A stretch of DNA of 64,000 bases from Leucobacter sp042726155 (GTDB taxonomy: Bacteria > Actinomycetota > Actinomycetes > Actinomycetales > Microbacteriaceae). Made by a program: the position numbers and the translations under genes. The notes below the pieces were generated by a model, which did no database searches, was not told the origin of the DNA, and was given only the letters and a program-made list of their open reading frames with translations. Position 1 is the stretch's first letter; each line of letters begins with the position of its first letter. The DNA lies in the NCBI RefSeq assembly GCF_042726155.1, contig NZ_JBHXHV010000004.1, positions 434,001 to 498,000 on the forward strand. Direction: 5' to 3'. Shown here piece after piece: positions 40,611 to 49,367 of this stretch.

Positions 40611-41657
40611 TCAGAACAGGGTCGGCGCGGGCGCGCCCGGCGTTTCGCTCACCGCGCCCGCCCTCGCGAACGCGCGGGAGCTCGCCGTCCGCTCGAGCCC
40701 GTAGCGCGCGATGAGCGGACGAATGCGTCGGGCCAGTTCCATGCGGTAGGCCTGCGGCGCGCGGCTCGACGCCCCCGGATACAACGAGCGATAGAGCGGC
40801 AGCAATTCGGGGTGTTCGCGCTCAAGCCAGGCGAGGAACCACGGCTTCACGTGCGAGCGCAGGTGCAGCGGACCGTACAGCACCGAGCGCGCCCCCGCAT
40901 CGCGTATATCTCGGAGGAGCGCGGCGAGCTGGTCGACGCCATCGGTGAGGCCGGGCAGCACCGGCATCATGAACACGTCTGGTTCGAACCCCGCATCGCG
41001 CGCGGCGGCGATCGTGTCGAGCCGAGCTCTTGTGGTGGGCGTGCCAGGCTCGATCGATCGCTGCAGCTCTGGGTCGCCCACCGAAATCGATATCCCGAGC
41101 TCCACGGGCACTCGCTCGCTCGCCTCGACGAGCGCGGGCAGGTCGCGGCGCAGCAGCGACCCCTTGGTGAGTATCGACATCGGGGTGCCGCTTCGCGCGA
41201 GCGCCGCGATGATGCCCGGCATCAACCGGTATCGGCCCTCTGCTCGCTGGTACGGATCAGTGTTCGTGCCGAGAGCGACGTACTCGCGCGCCCAGGATAC
41301 CCGCGAGAGTTCGCGGCCGAGCACCTCAGCGACGTTGACCTTGACGACGATCTGGGCGTCAAAGTCTTGCCCGGTGTCGAGGTCGAGATAGCGATGCGAG
41401 CCTCGCGCGAAGCAGTAGACGCAGGCGTGCGAGCAACCACGATACGGATTGATGGTCCACGAGAACGGCATTGATGATTGCCCGGGCACCCGATTCAGGG
41501 CGCTCTTCGCGATCACCTCGTGGAACACAGCGCCGGCGAACTCGGGCGACCTCACAGTGCGCAGATGGCCGGGCAGCGCGGCGACCTCCGCAATGCCCAG
41601 CCCGGGGAGCGCATCATCGCTCGCCGTCGCTGCTACCGCCTGTCCACTCCATCGCAT
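40611..41657 (-). CDS. Radical SAM protein, Rv2578c family
   Basis: A 348-residue radical SAM enzyme of the group related to spore photoproduct lyase-like proteins and named after mycobacterial Rv2578c. The iron-sulfur motif is CSHACVYCFAR (Cys at about residues 75, 79, 82), preceded by SMPFSWTINPYRG. The GTNTDPYQRAEGRYRL block near 130 is diagnostic of this family. The reaction is unknown. A perfect LexA-type palindrome lies six bases before the start codon, so the gene is expected to be induced by DNA damage. Confidence 0.93.
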   Translation of the reverse strand: MRWSGQAVAATASDDALPGLGIAEVAALPGHLRTVRSPEFAGAVFHEVIAKSALNRVPGQSSMPFSWTINPYRGCSHACVYCFARGSHRYLDLDTGQDFDAQIVVKVNVAEVLGRELSRVSWAREYVALGTNTDPYQRAEGRYRLMPGIIAALARSGTPMSILTKGSLLRRDLPALVEASERVPVELGISISVGDPELQRSIEPGTPTTRARLDTIAAARDAGFEPDVFMMPVLPGLTDGVDQLAALLRDIRDAGARSVLYGPLHLRSHVKPWFLAWLEREHPELLPLYRSLYPGASSRAPQAYRMELARRIRPLIARYGLERTASSRAFARAGAVSETPGAPAPTLF

Positions 41658-41663
41658 GGAGAC

Positions 41664-41683
41664 ATTCGAACATATGTTCGAAT
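41664..41683. promoter_or_regulatory. LexA (SOS) box
   Basis: ATTCGAACATATGTTCGAAT is a perfect 20-base palindrome; its core TCGAACATATGTTCGA fits the actinobacterial LexA consensus TCGAAC-N4-GTTCGA. It is placed six bases before the ATG at 41657, where LexA would block the promoter of the Rv2578c-type gene. Confidence 0.92.
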
Positions 41684-41714
41684 AAAGCGCAAGCGGCGCG
41701 CGTCACGATGCGCG

Positions 41715-42638
41715 CTACAGCCCATTCTCCGCCAGCCAGTCGTCGGCGATCGCGCCAATGTCGTCACCGTCAGCGATCCGCCCGTTCATCTCCATCAGCG
41801 ACTCGGTGGTGAGCGCCGCTGAGATTTCGTTGAGCACCTCGGTAACGTCGTCACTCGCGACATCTTCGCTGATGACCGGCAGAATGTTGGCGGCGGGGAA
41901 CAGCCCCTTGTCGTCTTCGAGCGCAACGAAGTCGTTGTCGACGATGGCGGGATCAGAACTGAACATGTCGCCCACCTGGGCCTGGCCATTCTGCAGCGCG
42001 GAGAGCGTGAGCGGCCCGCCAGCATCAAGTACCTTGAACTCCTTGAAGTCGATGCCGTACACCTCCTTCAGGCCGGGCACCCCCTCGAACCGGGATTTCC
42101 ACTCCGCCGGCCCTGCGAGCACGAGGTCGCCGGCCACCGCCTCCAGGTCGGAGATCTCGGTGAGATCGTGCTTCTCCGCAACGTCCTGTACGACGACAAG
42201 CGTGTCGGTATTCTCAGCGGGCGACGCGTCAAGCACTGTGATGCCATCGGGCTTGAGGAGTTCTTCAAGTTGTCCCTGAATAGCTTCCGGGTCTCCCGCG
42301 TCGACCTTGCCTTCGCCGTCGGCACCCAACTCGTTCAAGAGCGACCCGTTGTACTCGGGCAGCAGATTGATCGAGCCGTCGCGCAGCGCCTCGAGATACA
42401 CCTCGCGGCTGCCGATGTTGAGTTTCTCTTCGACTTCAACACCCGCGTTGCTCAGGGCGTGCGAGTAAATGGTTGCGAGCAATTGGCTCTCCGAGAAATC
42501 GGCTGAGCCGACGATGACCTTGTCCGACGAGCCGGCTGCACTGCCCTCATCGGCCGAGCTCATCGGGTCGCCGCCGCACGCACTCAGGGTGAGCACGGCG
42601 GCCGTTGCAAGTGCCGCGATCGCGATCTTCTGCCTCAT
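41715..42638 (-). CDS. Quaternary-amine ABC transporter, substrate-binding lipoprotein (OpuBC/OpuAC-like)
   Basis: A 307-residue lipoprotein: signal MRQKIAIAALATAAVLTLSA with lipobox Cys21. The mature part has the OpuAC-type start VIVGSADFSESQLLATIYSHAL, the INLLPEYNGSLLNEL block near 103-117 and GGPLTLSALQNGQAQVGDMF near 215-234, typical of glycine betaine / choline / osmoprotectant binders (QAT group). ATG 42638 is preceded by AAAGGAAA. It is the last gene of a four-gene operon, 62 bases after the second permease. Because the neighbour is a lyase, the ligand may be a catabolic betaine rather than an osmolyte. Confidence 0.9.
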   Translation of the reverse strand: MRQKIAIAALATAAVLTLSACGGDPMSSADEGSAAGSSDKVIVGSADFSESQLLATIYSHALSNAGVEVEEKLNIGSREVYLEALRDGSINLLPEYNGSLLNELGADGEGKVDAGDPEAIQGQLEELLKPDGITVLDASPAENTDTLVVVQDVAEKHDLTEISDLEAVAGDLVLAGPAEWKSRFEGVPGLKEVYGIDFKEFKVLDAGGPLTLSALQNGQAQVGDMFSSDPAIVDNDFVALEDDKGLFPAANILPVISEDVASDDVTEVLNEISAALTTESLMEMNGRIADGDDIGAIADDWLAENGL

Positions 42639-42700
42639 GATGTTTCCTTTCGGGGTGTTCGAGTAAGACTTCTGTGTGCCATTTGCTGCTGGAGTCACCG

Positions 42701-43441
42701 TCAGGCACCCGCAACGCTCAGTGCCCGCGTCGCCGTGTCTTCGACTGCGGGCACTGCCTGGCTCACCACGCGGCGCGTCAGTCCGGGCGAGACCGCAATG
42801 CGACCGAAGGCGGCAAATGCGAGTTCGAGGAGGATCGCGAGGGCTGCGAGCACGAGAGCGCCGCCCGCCATTTCGGCGTAGTCATTCGCCGCGCGCCCGT
42901 CGATGATGAAGCGTCCGAGACCGTCGAGCGAGACATATGCGGCGACGGTTGCGGTGGAGACCACCTGGAGTGTTGCACCGCGCATGCCCGAAAGAGTGAG
43001 CGGCAACGCGCAGGGGACCTCGATGCGCCAGATGATCTGCGCGGTCGAATAGCCCATGCCGCGCGCCGCATCGATGACCGACCGGTCAATCGCGCGAATG
43101 CCGCTGGCTACACCGCTGAGAATCGGCGGAATAGCGAGGAGCACAAGCACGACGAGTGACGGCACGACAAACGCGAGATTGCTACTGAAGGCCGGGGCGA
43201 TCACCATCACCAGCAGAATGAGGAGCCCCAGGGTGGGCAGCGCACGCACGGCATTCGCGGAGCCCATGATGACGCTGTCGCCCTTCCCCGTGTGGCCGAC
43301 GAAGATGCCGAGCGGCACGGCGATCACGGCCGCAAACACAAGGGCTATCACCGAGTAGAGCAGGTGCATACCAGCTTGGAACGGAATGGATCCTGCGCCC
43401 GTCCAGTGCGCGGGATCCGTGAGCCACCCGACGATATCCAT
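42701..43441 (-). CDS. Quaternary-amine ABC transporter permease 2 (OpuBD-like)
   Basis: A 246-residue BPD-type permease with six hydrophobic segments. The EAA-like loop reads RSVIDAARGMGYSTAQIIWRIEVPCALPL (central part AARGMGYSTAQIIWRIEVP, about residues 117-135). It starts with ATG at 43441, overlapping the stop of permease 1 by one base (TGATG). Together they form the membrane channel of the importer. Confidence 0.9.
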   Translation of the reverse strand: MDIVGWLTDPAHWTGAGSIPFQAGMHLLYSVIALVFAAVIAVPLGIFVGHTGKGDSVIMGSANAVRALPTLGLLILLVMVIAPAFSSNLAFVVPSLVVLVLLAIPPILSGVASGIRAIDRSVIDAARGMGYSTAQIIWRIEVPCALPLTLSGMRGATLQVVSTATVAAYVSLDGLGRFIIDGRAANDYAEMAGGALVLAALAILLELAFAAFGRIAVSPGLTRRVVSQAVPAVEDTATRALSVAGA

Positions 43442-44088
43442 CAGAGCGCTCCCTTCTGGCTCCACGGAGTCATGATCTTCCCGAGCATGACCAGGAGGCG
43501 ATCGAGTACGAGCGCCAACAGCAGGCAGGTCACAAGGCCGATGATGATGGGCACGAAGAGCCGGCGCGTGAAGCCCATCGTGAAGAGCGAACCGAGCTGA
43601 GCGATGCCAATGACTGCGGCCATCGTCACGATCGAGATGTTCGACACGACCACGACGCGCAATCCCGAGAGAATCGCGGGCACGGCGATCGGCAGTTGGA
43701 TCTTGAAGAAGATCTGCGCCCGCGTGTATCCGACACCCTGGGCGGCGTACACGACATCGTGCGACACCGAAGCGAGACCATCGGCCACCACGCGCACCAG
43801 CAGTGCAATCGTATAGATGACGAGAGCCACGACGATGTTCAGCGGATCGAGCACTTTCGTTCCCAGCACCTTCGGCAGCAGGATAAACAGTGCCAGAGAC
43901 GGGATCGTATAGAACAGGCTCGTTCCTCCGACGATCAGTGGATACAGGCGGCGGTTATGAAAGGCGAAGTAGCCGAGCGGTATCGCCAGCACGAGTCCGA
44001 TCACCGTCGGTAGCAGTGTGAGCCACAGGTGTGCAAGCGTCAGCTCGAGAATCTGATCAGCATTGCTCGTGATCCAGTCGAGCCTCAT
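43441..44088 (-). CDS. Quaternary-amine ABC transporter permease 1 (OpuBB-like)
   Basis: A 215-residue BPD-type permease. Typical QAT features are the FYTIPSLALFILLP helix near residue 60 and the EAA loop VVYAAQGVGYTRAQIFFKIQLP near residues 113-134. The ATG at 44088 overlaps the ATPase stop (ATGA). The pairing of two different permeases matches OpuB/OpuC-type systems. Confidence 0.9.
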   Translation of the reverse strand: MRLDWITSNADQILELTLAHLWLTLLPTVIGLVLAIPLGYFAFHNRRLYPLIVGGTSLFYTIPSLALFILLPKVLGTKVLDPLNIVVALVIYTIALLVRVVADGLASVSHDVVYAAQGVGYTRAQIFFKIQLPIAVPAILSGLRVVVVSNISIVTMAAVIGIAQLGSLFTMGFTRRLFVPIIIGLVTCLLLALVLDRLLVMLGKIMTPWSQKGAL

Positions 44089-45149
44089 GACGCCCGCCCG
44101 GCAACCGCGTGCGCGGCGAGCGTCCCCGCGTAGGCACCGGTGGCATCGACGACGATCGCGAGCCCACTCGGACTCGCGAGCGACGCGTCAAGCAGTTCGC
44201 GGCGATTGCCCGCGCTGGCCGATACCGCCTGCGAGAACGTCACAGCGTGCTCCGCGAGCGGCTCTGAGCTCCCGCTCGCACGCACCCAGCCGAGCGGCCG
44301 GCCCGCGGCGTCTGCCGCGACGGCCCACTCGCCCGCCGCGATGCCGACCTCGTCGCCGAGACGGAACACGGGGGTGCGCTGCGGTTGCAGGTCGGCGATT
44401 CCCTCGAAATTCAGCGCGTGATAGCCGCGCGACTCGCCGAGAAAGTCGGCCACGAACTGATCCGCCGGATTAGCGAGGATTTCGGCGGGAGATCCGATCT
44501 GCGCGAGAATGCCGCCCTCCTTCAGCACGATAATCTGGTCGCCGAGCTTGAGCGCCTCGTCGATATCGTGCGTGACCATGACGATCGTCTTCGCGAGATC
44601 TGCTTGAATGCGTAAGAACTCGCCCTGCAGCTGCTTCCGAACAATCGGATCAACTGCGCTGAAGGGTTCGTCCATGAGCATGTACGGCGGGTCGGCGGCA
44701 AGCGCCCGCGCGACGCCGACCCGCTGCTGCTGGCCACCGGAGAGCTGCCAGGGGTAGCGACTGGCGTAATCACGGTCGATGCCGACAAGTTCAAGCAGGT
44801 CGCGTGCCCGCGCACGGCTCTGCGCCCGGTCACTCTTGTTCAGAAACGGCACGGCGCAGACATTGTCGAGCACGGTCTGGTGCGGGAAGAGGCCAGCGTT
44901 CTGAATGACATAGCCGATCTTTCGGCGCATGCGAATGGTGTCAGTCTGAGCATTGTTCTCGCCGCCGAGCAAGATGTCACCGGAGGTCTGCTCAATCAGC
45001 CGGTTAACCATGCGAAGCGTGGTGGTTTTGCCGCACCCCGATGGGCCGACGAGCACCGTGATCTTGCCGGTCGGAGCCACGAACGAGAGGTCAGCGACGG
45101 CCGTGGTGCCGTTGTCGTACGTCTTGACGACGTGTGAGAACGCGATCAT
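44085..45149 (-). CDS. Quaternary-amine ABC transporter ATPase (OpuBA-like)
   Basis: A 354-residue ATPase. Walker A is VGPSGCGKTTTLRM (about residues 34-47), Q-loop YVIQNAGLFPHQT, signature LSGGQQQRVGVARAL (about 135-149), Walker B YMLMDEPFSAVDP and H-loop MVTHDIDEAL. The C-terminal 110 residues replace the tandem CBS pair of osmosensing OpuA ATPases with one shorter, weakly CBS-like region, which argues against simple osmoregulation. First gene of the importer operon, divergent from the lyase gene across 198 bases. Confidence 0.92.
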   Translation of the reverse strand: MIAFSHVVKTYDNGTTAVADLSFVAPTGKITVLVGPSGCGKTTTLRMVNRLIEQTSGDILLGGENNAQTDTIRMRRKIGYVIQNAGLFPHQTVLDNVCAVPFLNKSDRAQSRARARDLLELVGIDRDYASRYPWQLSGGQQQRVGVARALAADPPYMLMDEPFSAVDPIVRKQLQGEFLRIQADLAKTIVMVTHDIDEALKLGDQIIVLKEGGILAQIGSPAEILANPADQFVADFLGESRGYHALNFEGIADLQPQRTPVFRLGDEVGIAAGEWAVAADAAGRPLGWVRASGSSEPLAEHAVTFSQAVSASAGNRRELLDASLASPSGLAIVVDATGAYAGTLAAHAVAGRAS

Positions 45150-45347
45150 GCGCGACCCGCACTCGCTTGGCGCGACGGGGTCGGCGGGCCCGACGTGGCC
45201 AATCTAAATGACCAGTCGGCAGTTTTCCACGAGTGTGGCGACATCGTTGTCTCCTTGCGGTTAATTTCATCTAGCGAAACACATCTTGTTCACACTGTAA
45301 TAAACTACCGGGAACCTCGCAACACTTTCTCCGACAGCAGGGACACA

Positions 45348-46826
45348 ATGACGTACACACTCCCGAGCCAGCTCACCGTTCACGACGTCGCCGCCATCGC
45401 CGCCGGCGCCCCGATCCGCGTCTCACAGGAGGCACGTCGTCAGATTGGCGAGTTCTATCATCTTGCGAACTCGATCGCTGAGACCCACACCGTGTACGGG
45501 CGCTCCACGGGCGTCGGGGCGAACCGACACACGACCGCGTCCAGCGACTCGGCGGCGCATGGCATGAACCTGCTGCGCAGCCACGCCGTCGACGCCGGCC
45601 CAGCATTTGACCCTGCGGTCACACGCGCGATGCTCGCGGTGCGACTCAATCAGCTGCTGCATCCCGGATCTGGCGTCGACGTCCAGCTCATCGACGGGCT
45701 CGAGCGAATGCTCGCGACGCAGAGCTTGCCCGAGGTGAGACGCTATGGCGCAATCGGCACCGCAGATCTTCCCGCCCTCGCGGGCACAGCGCTCGCGCTC
45801 ACCGGCGAGCGACCTACGAGCGGCGGCGGGTTCGAACCGATCGCCGCGATCGGTTCTGATAGCGCGTTACCGTTCATGAGCTCGAACGCGCTCACCCTCG
45901 CGGGTGCGGCCCTCGCAGTCTCGCGACTTGAGGCACTCGCTGACGCTGGCCTCGCGGCGTTCGCGCTCTCGGCGACCGCCGTTCGAGCGAACCCCGAAGC
46001 CTTCTCCCCCAACGCCGCAGTCGCGATTGCAAGCCCCGGTGCGGCGGGCATGGCGCAGCGTCTCGCCACGCTGCTGGGCGCGTCACACTGGGCACCCGCG
46101 CGCATTCAAGATCCGTTCGCATTCCGCGGCTTTCTGTCTGCAGCGAGCGTACTCGCGACGGCAGTCAATCGCCTGCGCGAGGCCGTCGAAGCCCCCATCA
46201 GCATCTCGCAAGAGAACCCGCGCTTCTTCGCTGACAACGACGGGGCTGCTGCACCCGGCACCGCAGTGCACCACGGCGCATTCCTCGTCAATTGGCTCGC
46301 CCACGAGCTCGACGGCACGGCGCTCGCACTGGCGCAACTGGCACCGCTCACGATCGCTCGCATGCGCTTCATGAACGATGACGCATTCACGGGACTCCCC
46401 CGCTTCCTCGCACCGGAGTCCGGCGGCACGTCAGGAACCATGATCATCGAGTACGTGGCGGCGAGCGGGCTGGGCGACATCTACGCGGGAGCTGCGCCGG
46501 TCTCGATGCACAGTGCCACACTCTCGTGCGGTGTCGAAGAAGATGCCACCTTCGCGCCGAGCGCGCTGACCAAGCTCGAGCGTGCGATCGACGGGTTCGA
46601 GGTGATTGTCGCGGCCGAGATCCTGATCGCGGTGCGCGCCGCGCGCGTGGCCGGGGACGAATCAACCCGGCCGGCGCCAGCGGTCGATTCAGGTCTGGCC
46701 GAACTGTTCGCGATGGCCCGCGCACTGCCGAGTGACCTCTCGGATCGCGACCTTCGAGGCGACCTGGAAACCGCCGTCGGACTCATTTCCCGGTTTGCGG
46801 CCGTCGTCGGCAGCGAACGCGAGTGA
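45348..46826 (+). CDS. Aromatic amino acid lyase homologue lacking the MIO triad (candidate ergothionase-like lyase)
   Basis: A 492-residue HAL/PAL-superfamily protein. The catalytic Tyr region is present (TVYGRSTGVGANR, Tyr50), as are MSSNALTL (177-184), QDPFAFRG (254-261) and the C-terminal SCGVEEDATF. At the place where ammonia lyases have G-x-x-G-A-S-G-D-L, this protein reads GAIGTADLPALA (134-145): the Ala-Ser-Gly needed to form the methylidene-imidazolone cofactor is missing. MIO-free members of this fold include ergothionase, which eliminates trimethylamine from ergothioneine. A divergent betaine-type importer fits such a substrate. Start ATG at 45348; a longer frame runs through the promoter region. 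Confidence 0.82.
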   Translation: MTYTLPSQLTVHDVAAIAAGAPIRVSQEARRQIGEFYHLANSIAETHTVYGRSTGVGANRHTTASSDSAAHGMNLLRSHAVDAGPAFDPAVTRAMLAVRLNQLLHPGSGVDVQLIDGLERMLATQSLPEVRRYGAIGTADLPALAGTALALTGERPTSGGGFEPIAAIGSDSALPFMSSNALTLAGAALAVSRLEALADAGLAAFALSATAVRANPEAFSPNAAVAIASPGAAGMAQRLATLLGASHWAPARIQDPFAFRGFLSAASVLATAVNRLREAVEAPISISQENPRFFADNDGAAAPGTAVHHGAFLVNWLAHELDGTALALAQLAPLTIARMRFMNDDAFTGLPRFLAPESGGTSGTMIIEYVAASGLGDIYAGAAPVSMHSATLSCGVEEDATFAPSALTKLERAIDGFEVIVAAEILIAVRAARVAGDESTRPAPAVDSGLAELFAMARALPSDLSDRDLRGDLETAVGLISRFAAVVGSERE

Positions 46827-46935
46827 CCCTCCTGCACCCCCTCCATGGCGGCTTGCCAAGGCAAGGTCGCATAAACTCGTGTGCGCGCGGGTCTGCAGCG
46901 ACGGCTCGCGGTGCATTCGACCCGGGGGTAGTGAG

Positions 46936-47640
46936 ATGACAGGCAAAGACTCCGGAGAACCGACCACCGAGGTCGACTCGGCGCTCGGACCACAGGCCGT
47001 GCATCGGGCGCTCGAGATCCTGACCAACGTCGTCGAGCACGGCCCCATTTCACTGAGCGATCTGGCTCGCGCGACGGATCTCCCGACGAGCACGTCCATG
47101 CGCATGTTGCGCGCCCTCGAACACTGGGGCTATGTGTCGCGCGCGGAGAGCGGCCAGTACTCGCTCGGTGAGCGATTTGTGCAGTCTCGGGTATCCGCTG
47201 AGGGGGCGCGGGCAGAAGACCTCATTGATGCATCAGCACCGGTGCTGCAGCGACTCACCGCGCTGACGTCGGAGTCAAGCTATCTCGCGGTGCCGGGCCC
47301 CGCGAACACGTGCACGTTCCTTCGCGAAGTGCAGAGCCCGCTGCCGATTCGGCACGTCGGCTTTGACGGCTGGGCGGGGCGCACTGTCGCGATGTCAGGA
47401 TCGGTGACCGGCGAGGTGCTCGACGGCCGCACGCCGCCGAGCGGATTCGTCGTGATGCCCGCGGTCGACGACGCTGACTCCACCGTCATCGGCGCACCCG
47501 TGTTCTCGAGTGGCGGCGAACCCATCGCGGCACTGAGTATTGCCGGGCCCAGCTTTCGCATGCCGCCAGCTGCGATAGCGGCGCACGGGGAGGCCGTGCG
47601 CGCCGCCGCAAGTGAACTCACCCAGTTGCTGCGCCTCTAA
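46936..47640 (+). CDS. IclR-family transcriptional regulator
   Basis: A 234-residue regulator. The winged helix is at about residues 20-75 (AVHRALEILTNVVEHGPISL, then LARATDLPTSTSMRMLRALE), and the C-terminal ligand-binding GAF-like domain begins near 90. It lies 109 bases after the lyase gene and on the same strand; IclR proteins commonly control adjacent catabolic genes, so it is the likely regulator of lyase and importer. The end overlaps the convergent chorismate mutase by four bases. Confidence 0.9.
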   Translation: MTGKDSGEPTTEVDSALGPQAVHRALEILTNVVEHGPISLSDLARATDLPTSTSMRMLRALEHWGYVSRAESGQYSLGERFVQSRVSAEGARAEDLIDASAPVLQRLTALTSESSYLAVPGPANTCTFLREVQSPLPIRHVGFDGWAGRTVAMSGSVTGEVLDGRTPPSGFVVMPAVDDADSTVIGAPVFSSGGEPIAALSIAGPSFRMPPAAIAAHGEAVRAAASELTQLLRL

Positions 47641-47939
47641 GCCTTGTGCTCGTCGGCGATCTGCGTGTGGTGTTGAATGACCTCCGCCACCACGAAGTTG
47701 AACCACTTCTCGGCGAACTCAGGGTCGAGGTGCGCGTCCTCGGCGAGTCTCCTCAGACGGTCGATCTGGCGGGCCTCCCGCGACGGGTCTGAGGCGGGCA
47801 TCTCGTGCTTCGCCTTCAACTGACCCACCTCTTGCGTGCAGCGAAAGCGCTCCGCGAGCATGTGCACGAGCGCGGCATCGATGTTGTCGATGCTCGACCG
47901 GAGACGCTCCAGCCGGTCAATCGCGAACTGGTCACCCAC
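47637..47939 (-). CDS. Chorismate mutase (AroQ type)
   Basis: A 100-residue all-helical chorismate mutase that converts chorismate to prephenate in Phe/Tyr synthesis. Family residues are visible: LRSSIDNIDAALVHMLAERF (residues 11-30), QEVGQLKAKH (about 34-43, catalytic Lys) and DPSREARQIDRLRRLA (about 48-63). The GTG at 47939 follows TGAGGAG, in which the purA stop codon overlaps the Shine-Dalgarno sequence, so it is coupled to purA. A far longer frame overlaps purA and is not used. Confidence 0.88.
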   Translation of the reverse strand: MGDQFAIDRLERLRSSIDNIDAALVHMLAERFRCTQEVGQLKAKHEMPASDPSREARQIDRLRRLAEDAHLDPEFAEKWFNFVVAEVIQHHTQIADEHKA

Positions 47940-47949
47940 GCGGGGCTCC

Positions 47950-49236
47950 TCAGCCGAGCAGGTCGTGCAACACCACGACCTGCTCGCGCTCGGGGCCGAC
48001 GCCAACGGCAGAGATGCGCGATCCGCTGATGCGTTCGAGTGCCACGATGTAGTCCTGCGCGTTCTTCGGCAGGTCTTCGAAGCGACGCGCGCCCGAGATA
48101 TCTTCATTCCAGCCCGGAAACTCCTCGTAAATGGGAGTCGCGTGGTGAAAGTCGCTCTGATTGACGGGCATCTCGTCGTGCCGCACTCCGTTGACGTCAT
48201 ACGCGACGCAAACGGGAATCGTCTTGAGGCCCGAGAGCACATCGAGCTTCGTGAGCACGAAGTCGGTGACGCCGTTGATGCGCGCCGCGTACCGGGCGAT
48301 CGGGGCGTCGTACCAACCGCAGCGGCGGGGGCGGCCCGTCGTGGTGCCAAACTCGAAGCCCTGCTTGCGCAGGTAGTCGCCTGACTCGTCGAACAGCTCG
48401 GTCGGGAACGGGCCGGCGCCAACGCGCGTCGTGTACGCCTTGACGACCGAAATCACGCGGTCGAGCGCGTGGGGAGGCAGACCCGATCCGGTACTCGCCC
48501 CGCCAGCCGTCGCGTTCGACGACGTCACGAACGGGTAGGTGCCATGATCGATGTCGAGCATCGTGGCCTGGCCGGCTTCGAACAGCACGGTCTTGTCTTC
48601 GGCCATCGCCTCGTGCAGCAACAGTGCGGTGTCGCAGACCATTGGCTCGAGCATTTCACGGTAGGCCAGCAGGTCTTCAACGACCTCGTCGGCAGAGATT
48701 GCGCGACGGTTGTAGATCTTGACGAGCACCTGGTTCTTGAATTCGAGAGCAGCCTCGACCTTCTGACGCAGGATCCCCTCGTCGAAGATGTCTTGGATGC
48801 GAATACCGACGCGGTTGATCTTGTCGGCGTAGGCCGGGCCGATGCCGCGGCCGGTGGTGCCGATCTGGCGCTTCCCCAGGAAGCGTTCCGTGACCTTGTC
48901 GAGCGTGCGGTGGTACGCCGTGATGACGTGCGCGTTCGCGCTCACCTTCAGGCGAGAGACGTCGACACCGCGGCCGCCGAGCGCTTCGAGCTCGCCCCGC
49001 AGCACGTCGAGGTCGACGACGACGCCGTTCGAGATCACCGGCGTCACGCCGGGGGTCAGAATGCCAGACGGCAGCAGGTGCAACGCATACTTCTCGTCGC
49101 CCACCACCACGGTGTGGCCGGCGTTGTTGCCGCCGTTGAACTTGACGACATAGTCGACTCGGCTGCCGAGGAGGTCGGTTGCGCGACCCTTCCCCTCGTC
49201 GCCCCACTGGGCACCGGTGATGAGCACTGCGGGCAT
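47950..49236 (-). CDS. purA: Adenylosuccinate synthetase
   Basis: A 428-residue enzyme that makes adenylosuccinate from IMP and aspartate using GTP. The N-terminal phosphate loop is GAQWGDEGKGRATDLL (about residues 7-22), followed by KFNGGNNAGHTV (catalytic Asp in the first block and His in the second), GTTGRGIGPAYADK-type block near 125 and TTTGRPRRCGWYD near 295. The ATG at 49236 has AAGGAAGGGG upstream; a start at 49263 is less likely. Followed by chorismate mutase. Confidence 0.97.
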   Translation of the reverse strand: MPAVLITGAQWGDEGKGRATDLLGSRVDYVVKFNGGNNAGHTVVVGDEKYALHLLPSGILTPGVTPVISNGVVVDLDVLRGELEALGGRGVDVSRLKVSANAHVITAYHRTLDKVTERFLGKRQIGTTGRGIGPAYADKINRVGIRIQDIFDEGILRQKVEAALEFKNQVLVKIYNRRAISADEVVEDLLAYREMLEPMVCDTALLLHEAMAEDKTVLFEAGQATMLDIDHGTYPFVTSSNATAGGASTGSGLPPHALDRVISVVKAYTTRVGAGPFPTELFDESGDYLRKQGFEFGTTTGRPRRCGWYDAPIARYAARINGVTDFVLTKLDVLSGLKTIPVCVAYDVNGVRHDEMPVNQSDFHHATPIYEEFPGWNEDISGARRFEDLPKNAQDYIVALERISGSRISAVGVGPEREQVVVLHDLLG

Positions 49237-49367
49237 TTCAGCCCCTTCCTTCGACAACGGCACGTACTGAGCCAGTCTATCGAAGCGCTGTCAACTTTCG
49301 CCGAAGTTGCTCGGCGGCAGGCGTAGCGGCCGCCGAGGCCGCCGCATCAGCCGACGCGGCAGGCGGC

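Noticed and set aside
45265..45279. TTTC-N7-GAAA as an IclR operator before the lyase gene
   Set aside because: Arms of four bases are too short to distinguish from chance in an AT-rich promoter region.
47637..48422. Chorismate mutase as a 261-residue protein with an N-terminal extension
   Set aside because: The extension is antisense-like Ser/Arg-rich sequence overlapping purA in another frame; the GTG at 47939 with TGAGGAG gives the normal 100-residue enzyme.
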